Positions 16,879 through 24,710 of a stretch of DNA of 64,000 bases are shown piece by piece. A model generated the notes under the pieces. The model was not told where the DNA came from. It searched no databases and saw only the letters and a program-made list of their open reading frames with translations. The position numbers and the translations under genes are program-made. Numbering within the stretch: the stretch's first letter is position 1; every line of letters starts with the position of its first letter. The stretch spans positions 1-64,000 of the forward strand of contig CANDAE010000010.1 of assembly GCA_947382645.1 (NCBI GenBank), read 5' to 3'. This stretch comes from Suilimivivens sp009774465. Its GTDB lineage: Bacteria; Bacillota; Clostridia; Lachnospirales; Lachnospiraceae.

Positions 16879-17612
16879 CTTATAAGTTCCGTAACCTGAT
16901 TTCGAAGTTCAACAAACTTAGGAGCCGCTATATCACGGGGACGGGGAAGATCATTTATGAGTGTTTCCTTTACCGTTGTGGGCTTATTTGTAAGCACCAT
17001 GATCTTATTGCCCAGATATACAGCCTCTTCAATATTATGTGTAATAAAAATAACCGTTGTTTTTGTCATTTCCCAAAGTTTGACCAGTTCATCCTCCAGC
17101 TTAAAGCGCAGTTCAATATCCAGCTGTCCATAAGGTTCATCCATAAGCAAAAGCTCCGGCTCTGTTGCAAACGCCCTGGCAATACTAACCCTTTGAAGCA
17201 TACTTGCCGAAAGCTGCCTTGGATAATAATTTCTGTATTTTGTCAATCCTACAATATCCAGATATTTTTCCACACGCTCCTTTTTCTCTCCGGAAGAAAT
17301 CTTTTTCAGGTTCAGGCCAAACCTGACATTTTCTTCCACTGTCAGCCAGGGCATGGTTGAATCCCCCTGAAAAATATAGGCAATATTCTGTTCCTTCGTA
17401 TTCACCTGCTTTCCATCCAGTAAAATTTCACCGGACGTAATCTGATAGATATTTACAAGGCTGTTAAGAAATGTGGTTTTACCGCATCCGGTAGGTCCCA
17501 CTACGCACAAAAGATCTCCGTCCATAACCTCAAAGGAAACATCATCCAGCACCAGCAGATCTCCAAATTTTTTTGTTAAGTGATTTACACTTACCTTTAC
17601 ATTATCGCTCAT
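16869..17612 (-). CDS. ABC importer ATPase, SsuB/TauB-like, odd signature
   Basis: A 247-residue ATPase of the nitrate/sulfonate/taurine importer family. Walker A GPTGCGKTTF, Walker B LLLMDEPYGQLD and the switch histidine in FITHNIEEA are intact, but the signature normally reading LSGGM is LSASM. It lies one base behind a second ATPase gene whose signature is good but whose switch histidine is lost. Together they look like a heterodimer with one competent and one degenerate ATP site. The sulfatase gene overlaps its 3' end, tying import to desulfation. Confidence 0.88.
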   Translation of the reverse strand: MSDNVKVSVNHLTKKFGDLLVLDDVSFEVMDGDLLCVVGPTGCGKTTFLNSLVNIYQITSGEILLDGKQVNTKEQNIAYIFQGDSTMPWLTVEENVRFGLNLKKISSGEKKERVEKYLDIVGLTKYRNYYPRQLSASMLQRVSIARAFATEPELLLMDEPYGQLDIELRFKLEDELVKLWEMTKTTVIFITHNIEEAVYLGNKIMVLTNKPTTVKETLINDLPRPRDIAAPKFVELRNQVTELIRWW

Positions 17613-17613
17613 T

Positions 17614-18393
17614 TTAACCCTCCAACTGGGAACTGTCCAGTATTCCTGTTATTTCTTTGCGGAGCGCTAAAAATTCTTCAGAAACCAGATCCCGCGGCCT
17701 TGGCAGGTCAATCTTGTACTCCTTTTTTACTGTAGCGGGACAATTTGTCAGAACAATAATTCTGTCTGCAAGATAAATCGCCTCTTCAATATTATTTGTT
17801 ACAAAGATTACCGTCCTCTTTTCTGTGCTCCAGATTCTTTGCAGTTCTTCCTGCATCATATAGCGAGTCTGCGCATCCAGCGCGCCAAAAGGTTCATCCA
17901 TAAGCATTACTTCCGGTTCGTTGCAGTATGCTCTCGCAATACCCACACGCTGCTTCATTCCGCCTGAAAGCTGTACCGGAAAGGATTTTTCAAATCCATT
18001 CAGTCCGACGAGATCAATATATTTTTGTGCCTGTTTCTGCCGCTCTTTTTTATTTATCCCTTTAATTTTTAATCCGTACTCAACATTCTGCATGGCTGTC
18101 ATCCAGGGGAATAAAGAAATAGACTGAAATACAACCCCCCGGGAAACGTCAGGTTTGTCTATCTTTTTACCGTCCGCCAGCATTTTACCTGTTGTAGCAC
18201 TTTCAAATCCTGCTATCATATTAATAATTGTAGTTTTTCCACACTGTCCTGGTCCAAAAAGAACAAGAAATTCATTTTCTTCTGCCGAAAAATTCAGATT
18301 GCGAACCACCTCATGTTCCCCTTCAGGAGTCTGAAAAGTCTTTCCAACATTAACACAGTCAATTATTGTTTTTATCTTCCGCTCTTGTTCCAT
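17614..18393 (-). CDS. ABC importer ATPase, SsuB/TauB-like, switch His lost
   Basis: About 259 residues, same family as the ATPase that follows. Walker A GPGQCGKTTI, signature LSGGMKQRVGIARA and Walker B VMLMDEPFGALD are canonical, but the switch motif reads FVTNNIEEA, with Asn for His. Its Walker site would face the partner's LSASM signature, so both defects fall in one composite site. I favour ATG 18393, ten bases behind GAAGGAG; a GTG two codons earlier is possible. The start overlaps the end of the permease gene by about 22 bases, showing coupled translation. Confidence 0.87.
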   Translation of the reverse strand: MEQERKIKTIIDCVNVGKTFQTPEGEHEVVRNLNFSAEENEFLVLFGPGQCGKTTIINMIAGFESATTGKMLADGKKIDKPDVSRGVVFQSISLFPWMTAMQNVEYGLKIKGINKKERQKQAQKYIDLVGLNGFEKSFPVQLSGGMKQRVGIARAYCNEPEVMLMDEPFGALDAQTRYMMQEELQRIWSTEKRTVIFVTNNIEEAIYLADRIIVLTNCPATVKKEYKIDLPRPRDLVSEEFLALRKEITGILDSSQLEG

Positions 18394-19157
18394 CGGCACA
18401 TAACTCCTTCAATTGTTCTCATAATACAGGTCAAAATAAAACCGCCAATACCGATCATGATAATACCTGCCAGTATCTGAATCATATTATTATTATCCAT
18501 ACCTGCCTGAATAATCCAGCCAAGTCCGTTTTCAGCCTTTATCATTTCAGCAGCTACCACACTGGCCCAACTACAGGAAATTCCCACCTGCAGCCCTGCA
18601 AATATAGCCGGAACAGATGCCGGTATCACGATTGTCCTGAAAATCTGTCCCTCTTTTGCTCCCAGCATACGCGCCGCATTGATCACCTGGGGATCAACAT
18701 TTGCCGATCCTGTCATTGCATTTAATGTTGTATTGGCAAAGGCCGCTAATATAATCAAAAATATTTTAGCCTGTTCACCAAGACCAAACCAGATAATAGA
18801 AATTGGTATCCATGCAATAGGGGGAATGGGGCGGATGATGCGGTACAATGGATTAAAAATTGCTTTAGCCAGCTCATAACGCCCCATTAAAAGTCCCAGT
18901 GAAACTCCCAGTATCGAACCAATACAAAAACCAATCAGCACTCTGCGCAGGCTGTTAAACGTATGCATCAGCAGGCTGCATTTTCCAACAGTACCTGTAA
19001 TATATCCGCCCATAGCCTTAAGTACGGTCCCCGGATCCGGCAGAAGGTTTCCAAGGCCTGTTTTCTGTGTTCCCCACCACCACAATCCTGTAAATGCTCC
19101 TATAGAAATTATTGCACATAAAACTGACAGCAGTCGTTCTTTTACCTTATCGTTCAT
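18372..19157 (-). CDS. ABC importer permease, SsuC/TauC-like (first)
   Basis: A 261-residue inner membrane permease with about six helices. The ATPase-contact (EAA) loop is visible as NAARMLGAKEGQIFRTIVIP, followed by the conserved ASVPAIFAGLQVG. It belongs to the family that imports sulfonates, taurine, nitrate and similar small molecules. Its ATG overlaps the end of the companion permease gene by 4 bases, and its 3' end overlaps the ATPase gene, so all four membrane-complex genes are coupled. A permease heterodimer matches the two unlike ATPases. Confidence 0.9.
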   Translation of the reverse strand: MNDKVKERLLSVLCAIISIGAFTGLWWWGTQKTGLGNLLPDPGTVLKAMGGYITGTVGKCSLLMHTFNSLRRVLIGFCIGSILGVSLGLLMGRYELAKAIFNPLYRIIRPIPPIAWIPISIIWFGLGEQAKIFLIILAAFANTTLNAMTGSANVDPQVINAARMLGAKEGQIFRTIVIPASVPAIFAGLQVGISCSWASVVAAEMIKAENGLGWIIQAGMDNNNMIQILAGIIMIGIGGFILTCIMRTIEGVMCRWNKSGR

Positions 19158-19945
19158 TCCGCATTCATTCCTTTCGCAACTTTCCTTTCCAGATAGTGCA
19201 AAACTGTATCAAGCACAAGACCTACTATACCAATCATCAGCATGCCCACAAACACCAATGCCGGCTTTGAAGAATAGCGTCCCTGCTGGATCATATATCC
19301 CAGTCCTTCAGATGCTGCCAGAAGCTCCGCCGCAACAAGAGCCATCCAGGCCGCTCCCATAGCTACTCTTAAACCTGTAAAAATCATTGGAAGCGCTGTA
19401 GGAATTGCAATCCTGAATAATTTTTGGATGTTTGTAGCGCCAAATACATCTCCTACCCATAAATGCTCTTCTTTCGTCTGCCTGATGCCGGTATAACTGT
19501 TTACAATACAGGCAACTGCTGTGCTTAAAAAAATTACAGCGGCCTTAGAGGTGATTCCTATGCCAAAAAGAAGAATAAACATAGGAATCCAGGCCAGGCC
19601 GGGAACCGGGCGGATCAGGTCGAAAAGAGGCCTCACAAGGCGATCCACCCATTTCGACCAGGCCATCATAATCCCCACCGGAACTCCAAACAATACCCCA
19701 AGAAAGTATCCCAAAAGAGCTACTTTTAAGCTTGAAATCAAATGAACCGGCAATGTTGCTCCATCAGGCGCTTTTGTATACAGTTTTTGAATAAAAGTTT
19801 TTACCACTGTAAGCGGTCCTGGAAAAACTGTTTCCGCCTTCAAGTGCAATACGTTTATACACAGATACCAAACTAAAACCACAAAAGAAACCGAGCAGAT
19901 TGAAATCAGTGTATATTTCCATTTTTTACTTTTTGCCTTCATCAT
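19154..19945 (-). CDS. ABC importer permease, SsuC/TauC-like (second)
   Basis: A 263-residue permease, companion of the preceding one, with an N-terminal helix (about 12-32) and five more. The EAA loop is WVGDVFGATNIQKLFRIAIP, followed by TALPMIFTGLRVA. It stands 29 bases behind the substrate-binding protein gene and leads the membrane-complex genes. Having two different permeases instead of the usual homodimer is less common in the Ssu/Tau family and suggests an asymmetric path for the substrate. Confidence 0.9.
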   Translation of the reverse strand: MMKAKSKKWKYTLISICSVSFVVLVWYLCINVLHLKAETVFPGPLTVVKTFIQKLYTKAPDGATLPVHLISSLKVALLGYFLGVLFGVPVGIMMAWSKWVDRLVRPLFDLIRPVPGLAWIPMFILLFGIGITSKAAVIFLSTAVACIVNSYTGIRQTKEEHLWVGDVFGATNIQKLFRIAIPTALPMIFTGLRVAMGAAWMALVAAELLAASEGLGYMIQQGRYSSKPALVFVGMLMIGIVGLVLDTVLHYLERKVAKGMNAE

Positions 19946-19974
19946 TTACATCTCCAACTTCCACTTTTCCCATG

Positions 19975-21144
19975 CTATTTATTTGCTGCCCATCCTTTTA
20001 CAGAAGAAATATATTTATTATCAATACTTGCTTTTACATTTTCCAGATCTTCCTGTGTGATCTTATCGTTTGAAAGAAGGAATTCTCCTGCAAATTCCAT
20101 AAATCCACCTAATGCATACTCTCCTTCATCAACCGAATCAAGGGTAAAATAACTCTTTAAGCTGCATTCATTAATTACATCCTGTTCACTGTATTCAAGA
20201 CCTTCGCCTACATACCACTCATATGCCACTGCCACCCTGTTGTCCTGATTATTCAGCATATCTTCACATGCCCTGTAATAGCAGTATAAGAAAAGTTCCA
20301 CATCCTGACTTCTTTCTTCAATCAGTTCATTCTGACAGTAAATTGCATCTATAATATCTTGATCTGAAATCTGATTATAGTCTGCCGCCCTCACATATCC
20401 ATCAGCTTCCAGGTATGCTGCATAAGTGGGATTCACAGCAATCATGTCTCCTTCGCCGGACTCAAATGCTGCAAGTCCTGATGAATAATCAAGATTAGTA
20501 AAGGTAAATTGCGTTGCATCATACCCAAAATATGCCATATATGCTATTGCATTCATCTGTGCAGTTGTGTTCATGGGGCCAAGAATAACTGCATCTTTCA
20601 ACGTATCCGTACTTCCATAAACTCCATTTCCATCCGGACCGGTTGCATAAATATCGCTGTCCGGCCTGCAGTAAATCGTTTCCCCCTGAATGGTCAGACA
20701 TCCATCGCCAATATAGGTATACATGCCTGTGGAAAGAGCATAAACAGAAGCCATACCGGACACTGCAATATCACATTCATCCGCTGCCATTGCTTCATTT
20801 ACCAGTGTTCCCTGGGAGCCAAAGTTTACAATTTCAACATCAAGTCCTACTTCTTCATAATAGCCTTCTTTATAAGCATACCATGCAGGAAGTCCCACCC
20901 AGTTTGCCAAAGTACCTATTACAAGCTTTTCTCCCGAAGCCGCCGGCATTGTTGTTTCTGCTGCCTCTGCAGGTTCTTCCTCAGACGATTGTTCCCTTGA
21001 TTCTTCCACTGTGTTTTCCGTTTGTGCAGGCGTTTCCTCAGGTGTTTTTGTTTCCTCTTTGCTGCTTCCACATGCACTGACAGACATCACCATTACTGCT
21101 GCCAGCAAAATTGCCAGCATCTTTTTTGCTTTCCCATACATCAT
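19975..21144 (-). CDS. Substrate-binding lipoprotein, SsuA/NMT1-like
   Basis: A 389-residue extracellular binding protein anchored by lipid. The signal peptide ends in the lipobox SVSAC (Cys25), followed by a Glu/Thr-rich linker to about residue 65. The mature domain opens LVIGTLANWVGLPAWYAYKEG, the typical start of the SsuA/TauA/NMT1 fold, with ECDIAVSG in the usual place. It delivers the ligand, presumably an organic sulfate ester or sulfonate, to the two permeases. AGGAGG precedes the ATG. It follows the dehydrogenase gene by 33 bases. Confidence 0.9.
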   Translation of the reverse strand: MMYGKAKKMLAILLAAVMVMSVSACGSSKEETKTPEETPAQTENTVEESREQSSEEEPAEAAETTMPAASGEKLVIGTLANWVGLPAWYAYKEGYYEEVGLDVEIVNFGSQGTLVNEAMAADECDIAVSGMASVYALSTGMYTYIGDGCLTIQGETIYCRPDSDIYATGPDGNGVYGSTDTLKDAVILGPMNTTAQMNAIAYMAYFGYDATQFTFTNLDYSSGLAAFESGEGDMIAVNPTYAAYLEADGYVRAADYNQISDQDIIDAIYCQNELIEERSQDVELFLYCYYRACEDMLNNQDNRVAVAYEWYVGEGLEYSEQDVINECSLKSYFTLDSVDEGEYALGGFMEFAGEFLLSNDKITQEDLENVKASIDNKYISSVKGWAANK

Positions 21145-21177
21145 TTTTACTTCCTCCTTTTTGTTAAATGTTTTCTT

Positions 21178-22203
21178 TTACTTCTGAACATCAATCAATA
21201 CCTTCATAGTATTTTCTTTATTGGCATCAATAAACTCATACGCTTCCTGGTATTTTTTAAAGGGAAAATGATTCGTCATCAGCCTTACAAGATTTATCTT
21301 TTTCTCCTTAACCAGTTTTATTGCTTCTACATAATCCCCATGCCGATACATCATAGTCGTATTTAAATCCAATTCATGATCATTCAGCACTGCCAAATCT
21401 ATATTTGCCATTTTTCCAAATACAGCAACCAAAATAATCTGACTTCCTTTTCTGGCATATTTAATCGCCTGCCCCATAGATATATCATTGCCTGCACAGT
21501 CATAAATAATATCTGCCTTATCTTTTCCAAAACAGTCTAAAATAGCCTCTCCAAGATCTTTATTTTTTGTATTTACCACAAGATCAATTCCGCATTCCCT
21601 GACAATTTCCAGCCTGCACTGGCTGATATCTGCAACCAGAACTGATTTTGCCCCCTTTGCTTTGGCTGCCTGTGCCACCAGATTTCCAATAGGTCCGCTC
21701 CCAATGATTACTATATTTTTATCTGTTACACCTCCTGACTGGTTCACTGCATGAACCGCAACTGCCAATGGTTCAATCATGGCTCCTTCATCAAAACTGA
21801 GCTCATCTGGAAGAAGCGTGACCTTGGCTGCATCCGCTGCGAAATACTCTGATGCGGTACCAGTGGTCTGAAAGCCCATTACCTTTAGATTTTCACAAAG
21901 ATTATATTTCCCTGTCCGGCACAAATAACATGTCCCACAGGTAACCTGCGGTTCTATGGTCACTTTCTGCCCAATGCTAAACCCCTCCACCTTACTCCCC
22001 AGTTTTACAATTTCACCTGACACTTCATGCCCCTGGGTAATTGGATAGCTGGTAAATGGATGAGTTCCATGATATACATGAATATCAGATCCACAAATTC
22101 CTATCTTCATAATTTTGACAAGTACTTCCTGTTCTTTAGGTTCCGGAATGGGAACTTCACGAAATTCAATTTTTTTTGGTTCCGTCATCACCTGCTGCAG
22201 CAT
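21178..22203 (-). CDS. Zinc alcohol/polyol dehydrogenase (MDR family)
   Basis: A 341-residue medium-chain dehydrogenase of the sorbitol/threonine dehydrogenase group. Catalytic zinc ligands lie in GICGSD and QGHEVSG; the structural zinc site is the four-cysteine lobe CGTCYLCRTGKYNLC. The NAD site is IIGSGPIGNLVAQAAKAKG. It would oxidise an alcohol, possibly the polyol freed by the sulfatase. GGGGTG before the ATG is preceded by a 48-bp near-perfect palindrome that contains promoter-like boxes, so this gene may lead a transcript of its own with the transporter genes. Confidence 0.9.
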   Translation of the reverse strand: MLQQVMTEPKKIEFREVPIPEPKEQEVLVKIMKIGICGSDIHVYHGTHPFTSYPITQGHEVSGEIVKLGSKVEGFSIGQKVTIEPQVTCGTCYLCRTGKYNLCENLKVMGFQTTGTASEYFAADAAKVTLLPDELSFDEGAMIEPLAVAVHAVNQSGGVTDKNIVIIGSGPIGNLVAQAAKAKGAKSVLVADISQCRLEIVRECGIDLVVNTKNKDLGEAILDCFGKDKADIIYDCAGNDISMGQAIKYARKGSQIILVAVFGKMANIDLAVLNDHELDLNTTMMYRHGDYVEAIKLVKEKKINLVRLMTNHFPFKKYQEAYEFIDANKENTMKVLIDVQK

Positions 22204-22214
22204 ATTATCACCCC

Positions 22215-22262
22215 TTATGTATTATACTTTTATAAATTATTTTATTAAAGTATAATACATAA
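22215..22262. promoter_or_regulatory. 48-bp near-perfect palindrome before dehydrogenase
   Basis: TTATGTATTATACTTT (22215-22230) and its exact complement AAAGTATAATACATAA (22247-22262) flank an AT-rich centre that pairs further with a single mismatch, giving 22-base arms and a 4-base loop. The minus-strand arm next to the gene holds TATAAT, and a TTAATA lies 16 bp before it. It may be a promoter covered by a dimeric repressor's operator, with the ROK proteins as candidates, or a hairpin in the transcript from the upstream dehydrogenase. Confidence 0.6.
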
Positions 22263-22286
22263 ATACAAAAAAAGCAATAGCAAGTT

Positions 22287-23315
22287 CTAATTTTCAGGAA
22301 CTATCAGTACTTTCACCGAATCATTGGACATCTGCATCCGTATTGCCTCGTCCACCTCTTCCAGTCCATATTTATGTGTGATTATTGGCGCTATTTGAAG
22401 CTTTCCGCTGTTAATCAGCTTTGCCGCCCTTAAATGGGTATCAGGATTTATGAAAGAACCGGATATTTTTAATTCCTTTTGGTAAACATCAAATAAAGGA
22501 AGAGGAAATTTGGCACCTGCCTCCGGCACGCTAAACAATAATATGTTTGCTCCCTTTCCGGCAATTTCAAAAGCCTGCTTTGTTGCAGCCACCCTGCCCA
22601 CACATTCAATCACTACATCAATTTGATCCTCCCCAATTGCTTCCTTTATTTGCCCCTTTAAATTGGGGGACATGGGATTAACCACTGCATCTGCCCCAAT
22701 CTGAAGCCCGATTCTTCTGCGCATTTCTACCGGTTCACTTAAAACAACCTTTGATGCGCCTTTCAATTTGGCCAGTTGAACCATAATAAGGCCAATGGCT
22801 CCTCCTCCTATCACACATACAGTATCCCCTTCTTTTAATTCAACATTTTCAATCCCATGCAGGCAGCATGCAATGGGTTCCGCCATTGCCCCTTCCTCAA
22901 AACTTACAGATTCCTCCAAAAGAAATGCCTGCGCCTGTGGAACTGCACAATATTCCTGAAATCCTCCGTCCCGATTTACGCCAATTGCATGTAATGATTC
23001 GCAAAGCTGTTTTTTCCCATTTCTGCAAAATTTGCACCTGCCGCAGTAAATATTAGGATCTACCGTAACTTTATCCCCCACTTTAAAATTCCTTACCTCT
23101 TCCCCGATTTCAGCCACTACCCCTGAAAATTCATGTCCAAGAACCACCGGCGGTGTTACTTTTGCAGAACCTTTCTCCCCATGATAAATATGCACATCCG
23201 TGCCGCATACTCCACACGCTTTCACTTCTACCAGAATTTCATCCTTTTTCACTGCCGGGCGTGTGACATTTTCAAATCTTATATCTTTCACACCATAAAA
23301 AACAGAACGCTTCAT
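22287..23315 (-). CDS. Zinc alcohol/polyol dehydrogenase (MDR family), second
   Basis: A 342-residue medium-chain dehydrogenase, clearly related to the next gene but not a recent copy. Catalytic zinc motifs CGVCGTD and LGHEFSG, structural zinc lobe CGRCKFCRNGKKQLC and NAD site VIGGGAIGLIMVQLAKLKG are present. It heads the minus-strand series, 83 bases before the second dehydrogenase. Two dehydrogenases in line suggest two successive oxidations, or stereoisomers of a polyol substrate; this is inference. The gene has AAAGGAG before its ATG. Confidence 0.9.
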   Translation of the reverse strand: MKRSVFYGVKDIRFENVTRPAVKKDEILVEVKACGVCGTDVHIYHGEKGSAKVTPPVVLGHEFSGVVAEIGEEVRNFKVGDKVTVDPNIYCGRCKFCRNGKKQLCESLHAIGVNRDGGFQEYCAVPQAQAFLLEESVSFEEGAMAEPIACCLHGIENVELKEGDTVCVIGGGAIGLIMVQLAKLKGASKVVLSEPVEMRRRIGLQIGADAVVNPMSPNLKGQIKEAIGEDQIDVVIECVGRVAATKQAFEIAGKGANILLFSVPEAGAKFPLPLFDVYQKELKISGSFINPDTHLRAAKLINSGKLQIAPIITHKYGLEEVDEAIRMQMSNDSVKVLIVPEN

Positions 23316-23492
23316 GTTTTCTTTTCTCCTTTACTTTTTAAATATCTTTTAATAAGTGGGGTTATTACAATCTTACACTATATGTATACTCTTTACAACA
23401 TAAAGTTCTAAAATTTTATATTTTCATCATTTTGCACAAATATTATGATTCTGTATTGATTTCTGTAGTCCTACCTTTTTTATTTTATTTTT

Positions 23493-23542
23493 AAAAGAAG
23501 ATACCTTCAAAAGATTTTCATCTTTAAAAGGTATCTTCTTTT
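23493..23542. terminator. Long terminator hairpin behind Rpn nuclease gene
   Basis: AAAAGAAGATACCTT (23493-23507) and its exact complement (23528-23542) form a 15-bp stem; the loop holds a further small AAGAT/ATCTT hairpin. The T-rich arm ends allow termination in either direction. It lies in the 282-base gap between the Rpn gene and the dehydrogenase; the rest of that gap is AT-rich, with no gene seen and presumably the dehydrogenase promoter. Confidence 0.75.
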
Positions 23543-23597
23543 CCAGTATATTAATTTTAAACTTTATTATTTAATATCTCCATAATTAAATATCATC

Positions 23598-24500
23598 TTA
23601 TAAATCAAATTCCTTAAGTAAATTTTCCTGATACTCCTCATCCTGCGCCGCCTTTAAGATTTCCTCTATACGTCCGGCTTCTACCAGCTTAATATGCAGT
23701 TGATTTATCCGCTTTGCCTGATTACGTCCTTCTTCATAACCTTCATGATAGGCTTCATCCCTCACCATCTTTTCAATTTCCCAGGATTTCATATAATTAA
23801 TTCCGACCTCCTTTTTCAATTTCACTTTATGAACAAATTGATGAATAGAAGCAATGTCCGAATTGGTAACATTGTCATCCGTAGTTTTCTGTATGTATTT
23901 TAGCATATCTTTAAGCTCCTGACTAGGATTTCCTTCTGTTCCTTTCGTATAAAGAAAAATCTTTTTGGCTCCATCATCATAAGGAAGATCAGGTATTTCT
24001 GTGCAATGATTTTGTATTGTATAAACCATACGGTTTCTGCCAAAGGGATCATATGGAAGAATCATGATAATAATCACATTAGGAAGCTTATCGTAAGCTG
24101 CCCCTGCCTCAAAAAACTGTGTATCAATCATGCCATGATAAAATCTGGTACGTCTTGGCAGATTTTCTGATTCGTAAGTCAGATTGGGCTCCATATCATA
24201 AATATCTGAAACCACCTCCGCATCAGTCATCCCACCATTAAGTTCATCAGAAACATCTTCAATGTAAGCGTCAAGGCGAACTCCATGCCTGTCAGTGTCC
24301 ACTCCAAGAATACTCTTTTGCGGAACAATCTTAACTTTTCGAATAGGTTTCTCTAAAATTGTGCTAAGTAAAATACGGGCAAATTCTTCACCTATATCTT
24401 TCTGGGAAAGCATCTCCTGGAACAAAAAATTATCAATCAGATTTAGTTCCTCCAGTTTCCGAAATTTGCGCTGTTTTACAGTGACTTTGTTTTGCATCAT
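23598..24500 (-). CDS. Rpn / PDDEXK_2 family nuclease (transposase-like)
   Basis: A 300-residue protein of the Rpn/PDDEXK_2 group, relatives of which are endonucleases that promote RecA-independent recombination and often occur in many copies. The nuclease core is seen in GVRLDAYIED and IYDMEPN, preceded by LIDNFLFQEMLSQKDIGEEFARILL, typical of the family; the C-terminus is a charged helix. The frame is open to 24593, but that extension runs through hairpins; AAGGAGG eight bases before ATG 24500 sets the start. It stands alone between its own promoter and terminator, the only mobile-type gene in the window. Confidence 0.85.
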   Translation of the reverse strand: MMQNKVTVKQRKFRKLEELNLIDNFLFQEMLSQKDIGEEFARILLSTILEKPIRKVKIVPQKSILGVDTDRHGVRLDAYIEDVSDELNGGMTDAEVVSDIYDMEPNLTYESENLPRRTRFYHGMIDTQFFEAGAAYDKLPNVIIIMILPYDPFGRNRMVYTIQNHCTEIPDLPYDDGAKKIFLYTKGTEGNPSQELKDMLKYIQKTTDDNVTNSDIASIHQFVHKVKLKKEVGINYMKSWEIEKMVRDEAYHEGYEEGRNQAKRINQLHIKLVEAGRIEEILKAAQDEEYQENLLKEFDL

Positions 24501-24542
24501 AGGCAAAACCTCCTTTCTCAGATAATTAATAGAGTAAATCAT

Positions 24543-24593
24543 GGCGAAACGCCGGAGCTTCCATCTGGAAGCATGATGCAGCATATGCTGCAT
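24543..24593 (-). repeat. Three consecutive hairpins in the Rpn leader
   Basis: In order on the minus strand: an 18-base perfect palindrome ATGCAGCATATGCTGCAT (24593-24576), a GCTTCC/GGAAGC hairpin with 4-base loop (24572-24557) and a GGCG/CGCC hairpin with 3-base loop (24553-24543). They lie between the promoter and the ribosome site and could be a structured leader or the mark of a repeat element. Confidence 0.6.
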
Positions 24594-24630
24594 AAAAAGA
24601 TAAATAAATAGATAGAACTTAGATAAATTG

Positions 24631-24659
24631 ACTATATCCTATATCATAAAAAAATGCAA
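24631..24659 (-). promoter_or_regulatory. Promoter of the Rpn nuclease gene
   Basis: Minus strand TTGCAT (24659-24654) and TATAGT (24636-24631) are 17 bp apart. The predicted start, near 24624, lies upstream of the three-hairpin leader, so the hairpins would be in the mRNA. Confidence 0.6.
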
Positions 24660-24661
24660 AT

Positions 24662-24708
24662 AAAAATTCCCCTGTTTTCCTAATAAAGGATAAAACAAAG
24701 GAATTTTT
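24662..24708 (-). terminator. Terminator of glycerate kinase gene
   Basis: Long stem: AAAAATTCC (24662-24670) pairs with GGAATTTTT (24700-24708), and TGTTTT pairs with AAAACA further in. It lies directly behind the glycerate kinase stop; the run of T at the end of the stem on the minus strand serves as the U-tract. Confidence 0.75.
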
Positions 24709-24710
24709 AC

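Noticed and set aside
20509..21000. 163-codon plus-strand open frame
   Set aside because: Antisense to the SsuA-like binding protein; Cys/Ile-rich composition is the reflection of the other strand's codons.
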